Shown: positions 49,544 through 59,566 of the stretch, one piece after another
Position numbering within the stretch: position 1 is the stretch's first letter
How the letters are laid out: each line of letters opens with the position of its first letter
Position numbers and translations under genes: made by a program
Assembly (NCBI GenBank): GCA_003116975.1
Contig: BGKB01000031.1
Location: forward strand, 476,862 to 540,861
Source of the DNA: Aurantiochytrium sp. KH105
Taxonomy: Eukaryota; Sar; Bigyra; Thraustochytrida; Thraustochytriidae
Reading direction: 5' to 3'
Length of the DNA stretch: 64,000 bases
Notes under the pieces: generated by a model
Told to the model about the DNA's origin: nothing
Databases searched by the model: none
Seen by the model: the letters and a program-made list of their open reading frames with translations, nothing else

Positions 49544-50188
49544 TGTTCTTTCTTTGCCTAAAAGGCGCTCTCTCTCTCTCTCTGTCTCTGGCACGGCGCG
49601 GGCTCACCGAGCTTGCGGGTCTGCCTGGCTAGCTGTCTGTTTATTTGTTCGCCTCCTGGCTACCTCCGCCAGTGGCAGCTTGCCAGCTCTCGCTTGCTCG
49701 CGTGGAAAGCCGAAAAGCCTGATTTTTTGTTTGTTTATTTGGATGTGCGAATTTTGGGGTCTCCCCGAGTTTCCCGAGTCAGAATCTCGAAGCTTTTGTC
49801 GCCATCAACCAAACCTTCTCGAAGTACATCCGTCGTGGCGGACGTGTTCGTGGAACTCTCCCTTGACGTGCGAGTGTGCGCGCGCGAGGCGAATCGGTGC
49901 GCAGACTGTTGACAAGAGCGCCATAGTATCTTACCAAGCACTCCTGGGCGCCGGCGGGATCGACCCAAAGCAGCAGCACAACACACCAGCAATGCAGGCT
50001 TTTGATGCCAATGAATGCCAGTGAATGGTGGATGAAATTGAAAATTGATTGCTTTGTATTTGCTTGGGAAAAGCCAGCCATGAAGGGAAAAAAGTTGGTG
50101 TATGTACTACATGCAAAAAAGGAAGAAGTTGGTCCGCGCCTGCCCGATGGAGACTGACGCCAAAAATTGTCATCAATCGTGTCGGCAG
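49544..50188. other. intergenic region between two minus-strand genes
   Basis: This 645-base spacer should hold the promoter of the ACT-aminotransferase gene and the 3' UTR of the polyQ-protein gene. It includes a short CT repeat (49568-49583). No gene is supported. Confidence 0.55.
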
Positions 50189-50819
50189 TCATGGTGTCAC
50201 GGCTGCGCACCTGGTGTAAAAGCTCTGGTCATCGCCAGCGCCCGGAAAACTTGCATGATGAAAATCTTCAAGAAGGCAAGCACGAGTGGCATCTTCTGTG
50301 AGGCACGAGCGCGCCGTCTCGTCTACGAGCAAATCGTGCCACTGTGCAATGGTCGAGGCATACACCGGCGCTGGATCAAGATGCAGGGCGTGAAAGATCT
50401 CTTCCTCGAAGCGGTCCGCGACCTGATCGAGCGTGGCGGCGCCCAGAAGCTCTGGCTCGAAGGCGGCAGTGTGCAGGGCCTGCACCAGGACCTGGCGCCC
50501 GTGTCTTCGCATCGCCGCTTCTCTTTCCCCATGTGACGCGGCCGTCTCCGCCTCCGCCACATCCTCCATCATGTCTTCCGCCCGTCCACGCCCATCGCCC
50601 GCAGCATTGTCCGCAGCACTGTCCGCGGCGCGCTGCTCGCCCGCCCGCGCCAGCGCGATTCCCGCCCCCTCGGCCTGGTCCGTCCCTGCTCCTCGCCATG
50701 GCCCTGCTCCCAGGCCGGAGCCCGCCGGGCGGGATGACGTCAACGTCGTCGTGGCCACAGTCATCGGCCGCATAGACTGAGGCGCGGCGTCGGCGGACTG
50801 TGCTTGGTGCGCCTGAGCT

Positions 50820-50852
<33 letters not shown>

Positions 50853-51529
50853 TGAGTCTGCGCGGGCGGCTCGTCGAAGAGCGTCTCGAGCGCCGAGCGC
50901 GTGGACCGCGTGAGGTTCAAGGAGTAGCTGCGCACGCGGCCGGAGACCGCGAAGGGCTCGATGGAGGCCGGGCGCCCCGCCGCGCGCGCACGCCGGAGCC
51001 GCGCGTGCCGGCGGGGCGAGGGCGTGCACGCCGCCGAGTCCGAGAGGGACTCGCCGTCGAGGTCCGCGGCCTCGACCCCGCCCTCGAGGCCCTCGAGGTC
51101 TGCGTCCCCGTCCGCCCGCGAAGTCCCGCGCGCGGCACCGGCACCGGGCGCGGCGCGGTCCCGCGCGAGGCCGTCGTCCTCGTACGCCGCCGCGAGCAGC
51201 CGGAAGGCGCCGCGCGGCGACTTTCTGCAGCGCGTGGTACTGCCCGCCGTCGCGGCGCCGCCGCGGCCCCTCTTGCTGCTGTGCAGCATGCCGCCGCGCG
51301 CGCCGCGGGTTCTGCCCCGCGGCGAGGAGACCCCGGCGCTCCCGCTCGCGCCGCTCGCGCGGGCGCGGGGCGCGGCGGCGGCGGCGGCCTCCAGCGCCTC
51401 CAGCGCCTCCAGCGCGCCGGGCAGCGCCGCGTCGGCGTCGTCGTTGCCCATGACATTCTCCACGGCCAGTTTGAACCCGAGCCCCAGCGTCAGCAGCGCC
51501 TGCCGCGCGAACTCGGACAGCTCCGCCAT
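50189..51529 (-). CDS. uncharacterised polyglutamine protein
   Basis: A predicted 446-residue protein. The N-terminus (MAELSEFARQALLTLGLGFKL) is an amphipathic helix. An Ala/Arg/Gly-rich, Ser-containing region of about 190 residues follows, with basic patches that could be nuclear localisation signals. Near residue 225 is an uninterrupted run of 12 Gln. The last 110 residues are more ordered (LVQALHTAAFEPELLG, VADRFEEEIFHALHLD, IAQWHDLLVDETARSCLTED) and should form a helical domain. I recognise no family. The Ser/Arg/Asp middle and polyQ fit a regulatory or condensate-forming protein, but that is a guess. It is divergent from UBC9 over 1.3 kb. Confidence 0.65.
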
Positions 51530-52863
51530 GCCTGCCTGCCTGCCTGCCTGCTGCGCGTCCGTCTGCGCTGCCGCGCGGCCTTGCTCTGCTCTCCCTCGCC
51601 CCGCGTCGCCGCGCCCCGCGTCGCCTCGCCTCGCGTCGCCCTGCCTCGCGCGCTACGGGTCTGCGGCGTGCTTTCTCTCTCTCTCTCCGCCTGCGATGCG
51701 AGGGCTTGGGCTCTCTCTGCGAGCACGACGCCGCGACGACGTCGCAGATCTTCGCCCGCGGTCCTCCCGGGCGGGCGAGGCCCGGCCGATCTCTCCCGGC
51801 GGCTGCGCGGACCTGCCTCACGCGGCCGCGCTGCTCTCTCTCGCTCGCGGCCTCGCGGCCTCGCAACCTCGCGGCCTCGCAACCTCGCTGCCTCGCGGCC
51901 TCGAAGACGCGTCTCGGCGCGGCGGTCTCAGCTTTGCTCTGCTCTGCTCTGCTCTGCTGCTCTGCTCTGCGCTGACAGTGACCGGAGCAAAGCGTTGTTT
52001 TCCTTTTCCTCCTTCATTCGAAGCCTTTTCTTGCCTTCCTTTCCATTGTTTCTCTGCCTTTTCTTGCCTTTCTTTCCTGTCTTTGTTGCGTCAGTGAATG
52101 CCGCGTGGGACCAATTCTCGCTCCCGCCTCGCGGCCCCCTGCCCCCTCTGGGATATGCCCTGCATGTTCACCTCAGTCGCGGCGAATCTGGAGAGGCACG
52201 TGCGGCCCAGAGTTCGACCCGAGAGATACGCGTGACTTTATCCGTCTCTGGGACAGTTTGCCACCTGGGAACGCCAGTGGCGCGAGACGGAGCGAGCAAT
52301 AAGACCGGGTTTCCCCGATACCGAGGCCGGCTGCGGCAGCCAGACTTTTTCTTTTCTTTTCTTTTTTTCCGAAGAAGAAGAAGTAGAAAGAAAGAAGGGC
52401 GAAGAAGAAGAAGAAGGAGGAGAAGGAGGAAAGTATGGACAGGGCGACGGAGCCCGAGGGAAAGAGAGACAAGACTGGCAGATCGAGGCGAGATCATTCT
52501 CCGGGAGACGAGGCAGGACGCGAGGCGCGCGCAGAGACCGCCCGGGCGACCGGCGGCAGCCTCGACGGCGCGGGGCGGAGCGGAGCCAGAGCAGAGCAAG
52601 AGAGCGATCGCTGCCCGGAGAGAGAACGAGCCAGCGAGCGAGCGAGCGAGCGAGCGCGCCACGCTTGATTTTGTTTGACGCGGGGCAACGACGTCACCAA
52701 GGACGCTTGCCGACCACGAGAGCGCGTCGAGCGAGGACTGCGCGGGCTCGGACGGACGCGCCGCGAGGCAAGAAGGCGCGGCTCTCGTGCGCTAGGCTGC
52801 GCAACCCTCGCTCTCGTCTTGCTCACTGACAGTCGAAGAAAAGTAGACAGAAGAGGGTAAACA
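51530..52863. promoter_or_regulatory. 1.3-kb divergent promoter of polyQ-protein gene and UBC9
   Basis: Made largely of simple sequence: TGCC repeats (51531-51550), an 8-bp minisatellite alternating CGCGGCCT and CGCAACCT (51843-51905), CTCTG pentamers (51935-51968), and a pyrimidine run followed directly by a purine run (52345-52436). Long open frames in several phases are compositional. No gene is supported. Confidence 0.55.
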
Positions 52864-53343
52864 ATGGCCGACTTCGCGAAGCGGAGACTGACGGAGGAGC
52901 GCAAGCAGTGGCGCAAGGACCACCCGCCTGGATTCTACGCGCGACCGAAACGAAACGAGGATGGATCCACAAACCTCATGTTCTGGGAATGCGCCATTCC
53001 AGGCAAGGCTGATACCCTCTGGGAGGGGGGCCTCTTTCACATGACGTTTGCCTTCCCGGAGGACTATCCCTCATCACCCCCGAAAGTGCAGTTCGTCCCT
53101 GTCCTCTTCCATCCCAATGTGTATCCCTCAGGGACGGTATGCCTCTCCATTCTGAACGCTGACGAGGACTGGAACCCGTCGCTCACCGTAAGACATCTCT
53201 TGCTTGGCATCCAGGACCTTCTTGACAATCCCAACCCGGACTCGCCGGCTCAGGCTGAACCCTACAAGCTCTTCACGACCGACCTCGAAGCGTACAGGGC
53301 GCGCGTCAAGATCGAGGTTCGAAACAATCCTCCCATTTCCTAG
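52864..53343 (+). CDS. UBC9: SUMO-conjugating E2 enzyme
   Basis: A predicted 159-residue E2 that accepts SUMO from the E1 and transfers it to lysines of nuclear substrates, including those in psi-K-x-E motifs. The family pattern is intact: [19 protein letters not shown] at the N-terminus (the basic helix that binds SUMO and E1), [14 protein letters not shown], the HPN triad in [16 protein letters not shown] with the catalytic Cys at about 93, and the [20 protein letters not shown] helix. The acidic insertion characteristic of UBC9 rather than ubiquitin E2s is present as NADEDW. Its length equals the human enzyme. The ATG is directly preceded by a purine-rich leader. Confidence 0.96.
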   Translation: MADFAKRRLTEERKQWRKDHPPGFYARPKRNEDGSTNLMFWECAIPGKADTLWEGGLFHMTFAFPEDYPSSPPKVQFVPVLFHPNVYPSGTVCLSILNADEDWNPSLTVRHLLLGIQDLLDNPNPDSPAQAEPYKLFTTDLEAYRARVKIEVRNNPPIS

Positions 53344-53659
53344 ATTTGTGATCAAAACAGAGTATTACATGCACATTATAAGAAGCTTCCTTTCTGTGAT
53401 TCGAGCTTATCTTCTTCGACCACCACGATCAGCACGTACAACGCACGCGCGTCAAGGTAAGAGTAAGAGGACAATTATCGAAGAGGAAATATAAGATTAT
53501 ACGCAAACCACGTTTCAAAATGAGTTGTGCTTCGAGCTTCGAGCTCAAAAGCTTCGAGTTTCTAGCATCGAATCATGCGTCGAAACAACCAATCCAATGC
53601 TTCGGAATCAATCGAATTCAATCGGAAAATCTTGACGGTCCAAAGACCTTACCCGCGAT
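53344..53659. other. convergent 3' intergenic region
   Basis: A 316-base AT-rich gap between the UBC9 stop and the IQ-protein stop. TTCGAGCTTCGAGCTCAAAAGCTTCGAG at 53529-53556 is a short direct/inverted cluster. No gene is seen. Confidence 0.6.
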
Positions 53660-55297
53660 CTAATTCGTGTTCTTGGCCACTGCTCTCCGCCGCGTTGGAG
53701 ACGTTGCGACCTTTGTTGGAGAACCCGAACCAGCCACCCGCGACTGTGTTCGTTTATACTTTTCAAGCTCGCGCATAAAGGACGCCGTGGTGACACCTGA
53801 GCGCCGCACAGGGCCTTGAACAGCAGCTTGGGCCTTGGCAGCAAGAACAAAGTCTTTCTCAAAATAAGGACGCCGCTCCTCACGCTCCTCGCACTTGCGC
53901 TCACAAAATTCCGCTCGCTCACGCGTCTGCGCGGCCTCGCGCTCCTTCTCTTCCCGCACCGGTCGGTCAAACTGCTGCTGAAGTGCTTTGACCTGGCGAA
54001 TCGTTCGCTGCGACTGCGCCACTAGCGAAACCGTCTTGACAAATCCTGGAACCATCATCCGTCCAGCGCGAGACACCTGGACATCGCGACGGTACGCAGC
54101 CACCACGCTGCGACGAAGTGTGTCGGCCTGAGCCATCCTGGCTCTTGATCTCGACTCATCTCCGTATTGTTTGCCAATCAGGTTTTCTTTGGCGCGCAAG
54201 CGTCGCCTCCAAAGCTCTTGCCGTGCGCGCCACATTCGAAATGCGCGCTGCACAGGCAACACTGCTGCGCATCGTCGAGCCATCACATACGAGCACTCGA
54301 TGCGATACTGTCGGATAAACTTGCGTCCAATCATACCACGAACGCGGCACTGAATTCTCGCTGCACGCTGGCATTCGATCTCGTGAACACGACGTGCAAG
54401 TTCAATAATATTCTTTTCAACAATGTGCAACGGAGGGTCGTTGCCCGTTCGCTCGACGAGGATACGATAATCTCGATGCAAAAGCTTGATTTCCTCCTTG
54501 CGCTTGTACCAGAATACGCGCATTCCTTTGCGCGGTCTCAAGGCCTCCATCATGACGATCTTGTGCGTTCCATCGATCCGACGTAGTCCCCGCTCCACAC
54601 GCGCTACGCGACGATCCCTGCGGCCACGAAAAACGGCGGCGATACGAGCCGCGCTTCGGAACAGTAGCGCTTCATGTTCACGTTTCTCTTTGCGGATTCG
54701 CGATGCTCGCGCGCGGTCACGATTGCCTCGAACAAGAGCTTGAAGTCGGATGGCACATTTTCGCATGAGTCGCTTTTGTCGTCTTCGCTCTTTGGCATTG
54801 CCGGCGATATGACTCGAAAGGTCCAGCGCGCCCACGAACCACGTATGTGTACGCTGACAGCCCGGGCAACGTGGCAATGCTTCGAGTTCGAGACCATACA
54901 ATGCGTCCGTTTCTGTTTCTTCTTCTTCGTCCAATTCCTTGTCTGCCTTTTCTCCTCCTCCATCGACTCTATCGTTGTCGTCTTCGTCATCATCGTTGTC
55001 ATCGTCAGCAGCAAAGGACTCCTCAACATCGGAGTTATCTTTTTCCTCGAGTTTTGCTTCTTCAGCAGCAAGTCGCGAGCGTTCTGCTCTCTCGAGTTGA
55101 CGCTGCTCAAACTCCGAGAGCCGGACAAGTGCCTTTTCTACGGTGCGACTATTGATGAATGCGATCGAGTTACACTCGCCGCACGTGAGGTACGGCGATA
55201 GATAAAAAAACGAGAGCGATGGGAGAGGTAGCACGCGTCGCCTCGTCTTCTCCTCCATGTCATCCTCTGACACAGTCCTGCTCTTTGTGTCCGCCAT
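53660..55297 (-). CDS. IQ-motif protein with two CxxC pairs
   Basis: A predicted 545-residue, highly charged protein. A CGEC pair near residue 37 and a CPGC pair near 145 flank an acidic Asp/Glu stretch and may build one zinc site. Three IQ-like motifs follow: AIRLQALVRGNRDRA (about 180), AARIAAVFRGRRDRR (about 215) and AARIQCRVRGMIGRKF (about 308), plus a weaker one in VLPVQRAFRMWRARQ. IQ motifs bind calmodulin, centrin or myosin light chains without or with calcium. The rest is coiled, Arg/Glu-rich sequence, typical of ciliary or basal-body IQ proteins, though no family name can be given. The start ATG at 55297 was chosen because the frame upstream lacks ATG. It is divergent from the 90-residue membrane-protein gene. 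Confidence 0.8.
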   Translation of the reverse strand: MADTKSRTVSEDDMEEKTRRRVLPLPSLSFFYLSPYLTCGECNSIAFINSRTVEKALVRLSEFEQRQLERAERSRLAAEEAKLEEKDNSDVEESFAADDDNDDDEDDNDRVDGGGEKADKELDEEEETETDALYGLELEALPRCPGCQRTHTWFVGALDLSSHIAGNAKERRRQKRLMRKCAIRLQALVRGNRDRARASRIRKEKREHEALLFRSAARIAAVFRGRRDRRVARVERGLRRIDGTHKIVMMEALRPRKGMRVFWYKRKEEIKLLHRDYRILVERTGNDPPLHIVEKNIIELARRVHEIECQRAARIQCRVRGMIGRKFIRQYRIECSYVMARRCAAVLPVQRAFRMWRARQELWRRRLRAKENLIGKQYGDESRSRARMAQADTLRRSVVAAYRRDVQVSRAGRMMVPGFVKTVSLVAQSQRTIRQVKALQQQFDRPVREEKEREAAQTRERAEFCERKCEEREERRPYFEKDFVLAAKAQAAVQGPVRRSGVTTASFMRELEKYKRTQSRVAGSGSPTKVATSPTRRRAVAKNTN

Positions 55298-55858
55298 TCT
55301 AGAAAACCAAGTCTGTAGCTCTTGACCCTGCTCACACAAACCAAACGAAAAGAAGGCGCCCGCGCCTCCTTCCACCCTCCCTTGTGCGCAGCGCGAGGCT
55401 GGCAAGCTATGCGGACGACGCTCTCAGCGCACCAACTTCGTTGTCGGAAGTCATCGTGTTTATTTACCACGCCTCGGCACCGAGACTTGCTTACTCCAAG
55501 TCGAGCTCTCAGTGACAGTCAAGGTGCAGTCAGTGCAGTGCCGGGCGACCCGTTAGACCCTTTTCGCAGTGCTATTTCGTAGACATGATCATGATGCAAA
55601 GAGCCACTTGAACCTTTTTTTTAGTTGCGAAAAAATGAAATAAAAATAAAAATCGTCGTCGTTGTTGTGTTGGCAGATCATCGATCGCGCTGGCAGCAAG
55701 AACGGGAATGCTGAGAGCTAGCTAGCTCGAGCTAGCTCGCAAGCCGGCCTCACGTGTTGCTGAGGCTGGTCTGTCCAAGCGAGGGGATCAACGCCCTCCG
55801 CGACCTGAGCCGTCCCTCTTCTCACGCAGACTCTTGTCCGGCCTGTGCGAGAGAGAGA
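55298..55858. promoter_or_regulatory. divergent promoter of IQ-protein gene and small membrane gene
   Basis: A 561-base spacer with an AAATAAAAATAAAAAT stretch near 55636, an 18-bp perfect palindrome (55720-55737) and a CATGATCATG palindrome near 55584. No further gene is seen. Confidence 0.5.
55720..55737. promoter_or_regulatory. 18-bp perfect palindrome
   Basis: AGCTAGCTCGAGCTAGCT reads identically on both strands, 122 bases upstream of the small membrane-protein ATG. It could be a dimeric factor site. Confidence 0.35.
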
Positions 55859-56238
55859 ATGGCCCTTGCAGGCAACGTTGAGGCAAGTCGCAAGGCCCTC
55901 GGCGTCTCACTGGTGGGAATCGGCGTGTCCACACTTACATTGTGAGTTTACTTTAACGTGCAGATCTGCGAACTGCGGGCAAGCTACGCAAGCCCATCCA
56001 TTAAAGAAGAGAGATACTGACTTACTCACATCACAACTATTCGGACAGCTATCTTTGGCAGTTTGCCACAGCAGTCACGCTGCTAAATGCCCAAGAGCTT
56101 GAAGCCAGCCTGCAGCAGAGAGGCCTTGTGTTCTGGCTCATCTTCCTTCCAGCGCTGGTCCCGGCTGGTGTCATCTTCATGTACATCATGTGGATCGGGT
56201 ACAAGATGTACATTCACTCGCCAGAAGACGAGTCGTGA
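55859..56238 (+). CDS. small two-exon membrane protein of 90 residues
   Basis: Exon 1 runs 55859-55941 and exon 2 56049-56238. The 107-nt intron has a strong GTGAGT donor, TACTGAC and CTTACTCAC branch-like motifs and a GGACAG acceptor, and the splice is in frame. The protein has a short N-terminus, one hydrophobic segment spanning the splice (LGVSLVGIGVSTLTFYLWQF), a polar helix with ELEASLQQRG, a second segment (VFWLIFLPALVPAGVIFMYIMWIGY) and a short acidic tail. Two membrane spans with both ends on the same side are likely. I do not recognise the family; the size and shape resemble small accessory subunits of ER complexes. It converges on the ABHD11-like gene. Confidence 0.65.
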
Positions 56239-56465
56239 GCGAGGGAGGACCACAACACCACTTTTCTTGTCTTGGCCAAGCTATGTACCACCACCCTACA
56301 ATGTCTGTGTCTTTTAACTATCCCGAAAGGCCGCTTCCTGACGCAAGGGCGGATTGTCGTCTGCCCATCTTCTGTGGATTTCAGCACCAGCAGTATGAAT
56401 CTATGTTTTTCTGTAGCCTATCTACGCCTCTCTAAGGAGGTCTGCGCGCCACACAAAGCCCGCAT

Positions 56466-57656
56466 TTATTCCTCAAACGAGGGCGCGAGGGCATCAAAGA
56501 CAAGTTGAGGAGCTTCCACGTGAAGCCAGTGGCCAGCCTTGGGAATCAAAACACGATGGACCTGCTCTGGGTGCGGGTGATCTTCAAAGCGCTGCACAAT
56601 GGCGTCCGTCCACGCGTCGTTCCGTTCGGCTTGCAAAAAGCCAACCTTGCACTCTTGGTGCGTCGCGAGCCACCTTCCTTCCAGCAATGGCCAAAAGTCC
56701 GTCTCGGTGTGCGCCTTGAAGAGCTGCTGAATGATGTCCAGATCAAAGCTCCACCGGTAGCCCTCGCTCCCAGCCTTTCGCACATTGAGAGTCATCCACT
56801 GTGCGAGCTCGGTAGAGAATCCGCGTGCTGTCATGTCCTTTACAAGCTGCGGCTTCGATTCGATCGGCTGCGGGAGATCGTGAAGCGCTGCGATGACAGA
56901 ACTCACACTCTGGCTCAGTGCATTCTTGTCGGCTTGAAACTCGCGATCCCAAAGACCAGGCGGTGCATCAAGAATCCAGGTGTCTCGCGGCGGCGACATG
57001 CCTTCTGGCGCTGTGCCGTCGGCAAAGCTTTCGAGAATTCCAAGCGACACCTTGCCGCCGAAAGAGTGCCCAATTACAATTTCTGGCGCCGAAATGCCCT
57101 GGTCCTGCAAGAGCGCCAGCACGTCGTGCGAGCACGCTTGCACCGTGTGGGGCGGCTCGCCGCGCTCCGAGCTGCCATGCGCGCGATGTGTTACCAAGAG
57201 CATGTCGTACTCTGGGAACGCGTTGGCAAGCTTGGTGGAAATTTGTCGCAGGTTCTTGTGATTGCCCTGCGCAGCACCGCAACATAGATTAGGAAAAAGG
57301 AAAACGAGCAAGCACATGTAAGAGGAGGGCCGTAATCCAACAGTTTCCGAGGGCGAGCGAGCGTCAGCGATCCGAGTTTGGTCGTCATCACACCAAGACG
57401 AACATCTATCCATCAAACAATCAATTTTGCCACCAATCGATGAGAGTTTCCGTTCCAGTTGACTTACCAGAATTCCGTGCAGCACGACCGCCGTCTTACG
57501 CGGCGTGCCTTCCTCCACGCTGACCTTATCGCTGCGCAGGATCTCGTGCGCGAGCTGAGCCGCTTGCTGCGCCAGGCCGCGCGTCGTCGACCCACGCTGA
57601 CGCTGTCCGCGCAGTGCCGCCAGGCCGCGGCCCGCGGCCCCTCCGAGCGCCAGCAT
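56466..57656 (-). CDS. ABHD11: ABHD11-like alpha/beta hydrolase, mitochondrial
   Basis: Exon 1 runs 57468-57656 and exon 2 56466-57266. The 201-nt intron (GTAAGT...CGCAG) lies exactly inside the oxyanion-hole region, and splicing joins VVLHGIL to GNHKNLRQ. The product has 329 residues. The first 36 are Arg/Ala/Gln-rich with no acidic residue, a typical mitochondrial presequence. The nucleophile Ser is in GHSFGGKVS, the catalytic His in KAGHWLHVEAP near the C-terminus, and an acid residue is expected in the ERNDAWTD region. The THRAHGSS and HGSSERGEPPHTV segments follow ABHD11/YbfF hydrolases. In animals ABHD11 protects lipoylation of 2-oxoglutarate dehydrogenase; extending that here is inference. 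It is head to head with the VHS-GAT gene, 280 bases between ATGs. Confidence 0.85.
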   Translation of the reverse strand: MLALGGAAGRGLAALRGQRQRGSTTRGLAQQAAQLAHEILRSDKVSVEEGTPRKTAVVLHGILVSQLERKLSSIGGKIDCLMDRCSSWCDDDQTRIADARSPSETVGLRPSSYMCLLVFLFPNLCCGAAQGNHKNLRQISTKLANAFPEYDMLLVTHRAHGSSERGEPPHTVQACSHDVLALLQDQGISAPEIVIGHSFGGKVSLGILESFADGTAPEGMSPPRDTWILDAPPGLWDREFQADKNALSQSVSSVIAALHDLPQPIESKPQLVKDMTARGFSTELAQWMTLNVRKAGSEGYRWSFDLDIIQQLFKAHTETDFWPLLEGRWLATHQECKVGFLQAERNDAWTDAIVQRFEDHPHPEQVHRVLIPKAGHWLHVEAPQLVFDALAPSFEE

Positions 57657-57936
57657 CTTCCTGCGCTTGCGTAGCTCCGTCCACGCGAGCCTGTCGCCCT
57701 TCGAGCGTCTCTCCGATGTCCGCGCGGGGTCCGTCTGCGCGAGCCCGTTTCCACGCGAGTCTGCTGCGTTCGCGCCGCCGCAGCAGCTTGTCTTCTCTTG
57801 TTTTTGTCTCACCTTGCCCCGAATTTGCGTTCTGCAAAAACGGGTTCCGCAGATTTGCCCGGCTTGGAGGTCCGGCGGCGGCGGCGCCAATCTGCACGGG
57901 TCCGAGTCCAAGCAAGGCAAAAAAGTCCGCACCGCG

Positions 57937-59343
57937 ATGGACGGGCTGCAGAGCTGGTGGAAGCGGCAGGTCGGCGGCGGCCAGGGCGGGCCCAGCGCCG
58001 CCATGCGCGAGAACGCGGCCTGGCCGCTCGTGGACCGCGCCACCGCCGACATCCTGCTCGCGGAGGACTTCGCGGCCAACCTGGAGGTCTCCGACTTTTG
58101 CAACGCGAGCGTCGAGCATGCGACGCTCGTCGCCCGCGCCATCGTCGAGAGGCTGCGATGCAGAAGCCCCAAATCTGTCAAGCTCGCGCTCAGCCTCGTG
58201 GAAATGTGCGTTAAGAACGGCAACGCCTCTGCGCTGCACACGCTCGGAGGCACGCGCGAGTTCATGACAGTCGTCGCCGATGTGGCGACGGGAAAGACCT
58301 CATCTTTTGCCTCTACTATCCCTGGCGCAGACACTCCGCAGGTCTGGCTCGAGGTGCAGGAGCGCGCTCTCGAGGTAATTCAGGAACTCGGCCAGCTCAT
58401 GCAGGACCGCCCGACGTATCCTGGATTTTACGAGACCTACGCGAGTCTCACAGCCCGTGGCATTATCTTTCCTGTGCGCGACGCAGCTCCCGCAGCCGCT
58501 CTTGCTGCAGATCCTGTGGCGTTTGGCGCTCAACACTCGTCACGCGACAACTCTTCTGGAGGTGTTCGGGCTGCCGACATTGACAAGCTTGAACATGACC
58601 TTTCCGTGCTCGAATGCAAGCTCCAAGTCGCAGACCATCTCCTCGGCGAGGATCTTTATGGCGACTCTGAGGAGATGCTCGACGTCCTTGACTTCTTACT
58701 ACAGTGCAAGCCGCGACTGTGCGAGCTCATCGAGGCAAGCGCTCAAGGACTTCTCTCGGATATGTTCTTCGAGTCTTGCCTGCAAATGAACGATCGTCTC
58801 TGTGCCACAGTGGATCGCATTCAGATTCTCCCCTCCAAACCTCGTGATGCCCTTGTCGACAGTGAAGAGGTGGACCTTTTTGCTCAAGATGGTGACGAGC
58901 CCAGAGAGAGCAACCTGACCACCGACAGCGCATCTGAAGCAATGCTCGAAACCGCGAAACCGCCGTCATCCCGGGAGCAAAGTGCAAGTTCACGACCATC
59001 TCCAATTGTGGTCCCGAAGCTCCGAGCTCCGCGCACTGCTGCCGCTCAAGCCCCGCCAAAATTATCGTCGCAGCAGCAGCGGCAGCAGCAGCAGCAGCAA
59101 CAGCATCAACAGCAACAACAGCAGGAACACCCTCAGCCCTCGGATCAGCCGTCTCAGTGGCCTGTAGATGCGCCCAAAGCAAAGAGCAGCGCGCACGCGG
59201 GCGACGATTTTGCAAGCAATCCATTCGACTTCTTCTCCGATACACCTGAACCAGAGAGCGCCAAGCAAGGCCATGCGGAGGACGCCCCACTTGTTCCTCG
59301 ATCCGCGCAAAGCGAAAACGAAGAATCCTCGCTACTCAAATGA
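57937..59343 (+). CDS. VHS-GAT adaptor (TOM1/TOL-like)
   Basis: A predicted 468-residue endosomal-sorting adaptor. The VHS domain covers about residues 25-185 (VDRATADILLAEDFAANLEV, SVKLALSLVEMCVKNGN, AREFM-type region, WLEVQERALEVIQELGQLM, FYETYASLTARGIIFP). The GAT three-helix bundle follows at about 205-300 (DIDKLEHDLSVLECKLQVADHLL ... DVLDFLLQCKPRLCELIE ... LQMNDRLCATVDRI). The C-terminal third is unstructured with a polyGln run and an NPF motif in SNPFDFFSD, an EH-domain ligand, plus DLF-type motifs. VHS and GAT domains bind ubiquitinated cargo, and no GAE ear is present, so it is TOM1/TOL-like rather than GGA. The ATG was chosen as the first in the frame. Confidence 0.88.
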   Translation: MDGLQSWWKRQVGGGQGGPSAAMRENAAWPLVDRATADILLAEDFAANLEVSDFCNASVEHATLVARAIVERLRCRSPKSVKLALSLVEMCVKNGNASALHTLGGTREFMTVVADVATGKTSSFASTIPGADTPQVWLEVQERALEVIQELGQLMQDRPTYPGFYETYASLTARGIIFPVRDAAPAAALAADPVAFGAQHSSRDNSSGGVRAADIDKLEHDLSVLECKLQVADHLLGEDLYGDSEEMLDVLDFLLQCKPRLCELIEASAQGLLSDMFFESCLQMNDRLCATVDRIQILPSKPRDALVDSEEVDLFAQDGDEPRESNLTTDSASEAMLETAKPPSSREQSASSRPSPIVVPKLRAPRTAAAQAPPKLSSQQQRQQQQQQQHQQQQQQEHPQPSDQPSQWPVDAPKAKSSAHAGDDFASNPFDFFSDTPEPESAKQGHAEDAPLVPRSAQSENEESSLLK

Positions 59344-59566
59344 GAAAGTGTGCAATGGCCTCGGCCGGGCGTGCTGCGAAATCTCATCTCTCTCTCTCTC
59401 TCCATTGAGTTGCAAAAGGACGTTGCGAGCACAGCCTGGCTCGTGTATATACACAAACAAGCAACTTTGAAGCTGATTCTGAAAATTGAATGAAAGAAAG
59501 ATTACTTGTTGATACTCATGAGTTGGACTCGTCGCCTGCGCAACTTTTTTCAATGTTGCTTTTACC

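Noticed and set aside
50376-51866. 496-codon minus-strand frame and a 624-codon plus-strand frame over the polyQ gene and its promoter
   Set aside because: Both are Arg/Gly/Ala low complexity, lack a credible start, and overlap a frame with balanced composition, a 12-Gln run and an ordered C-terminus.
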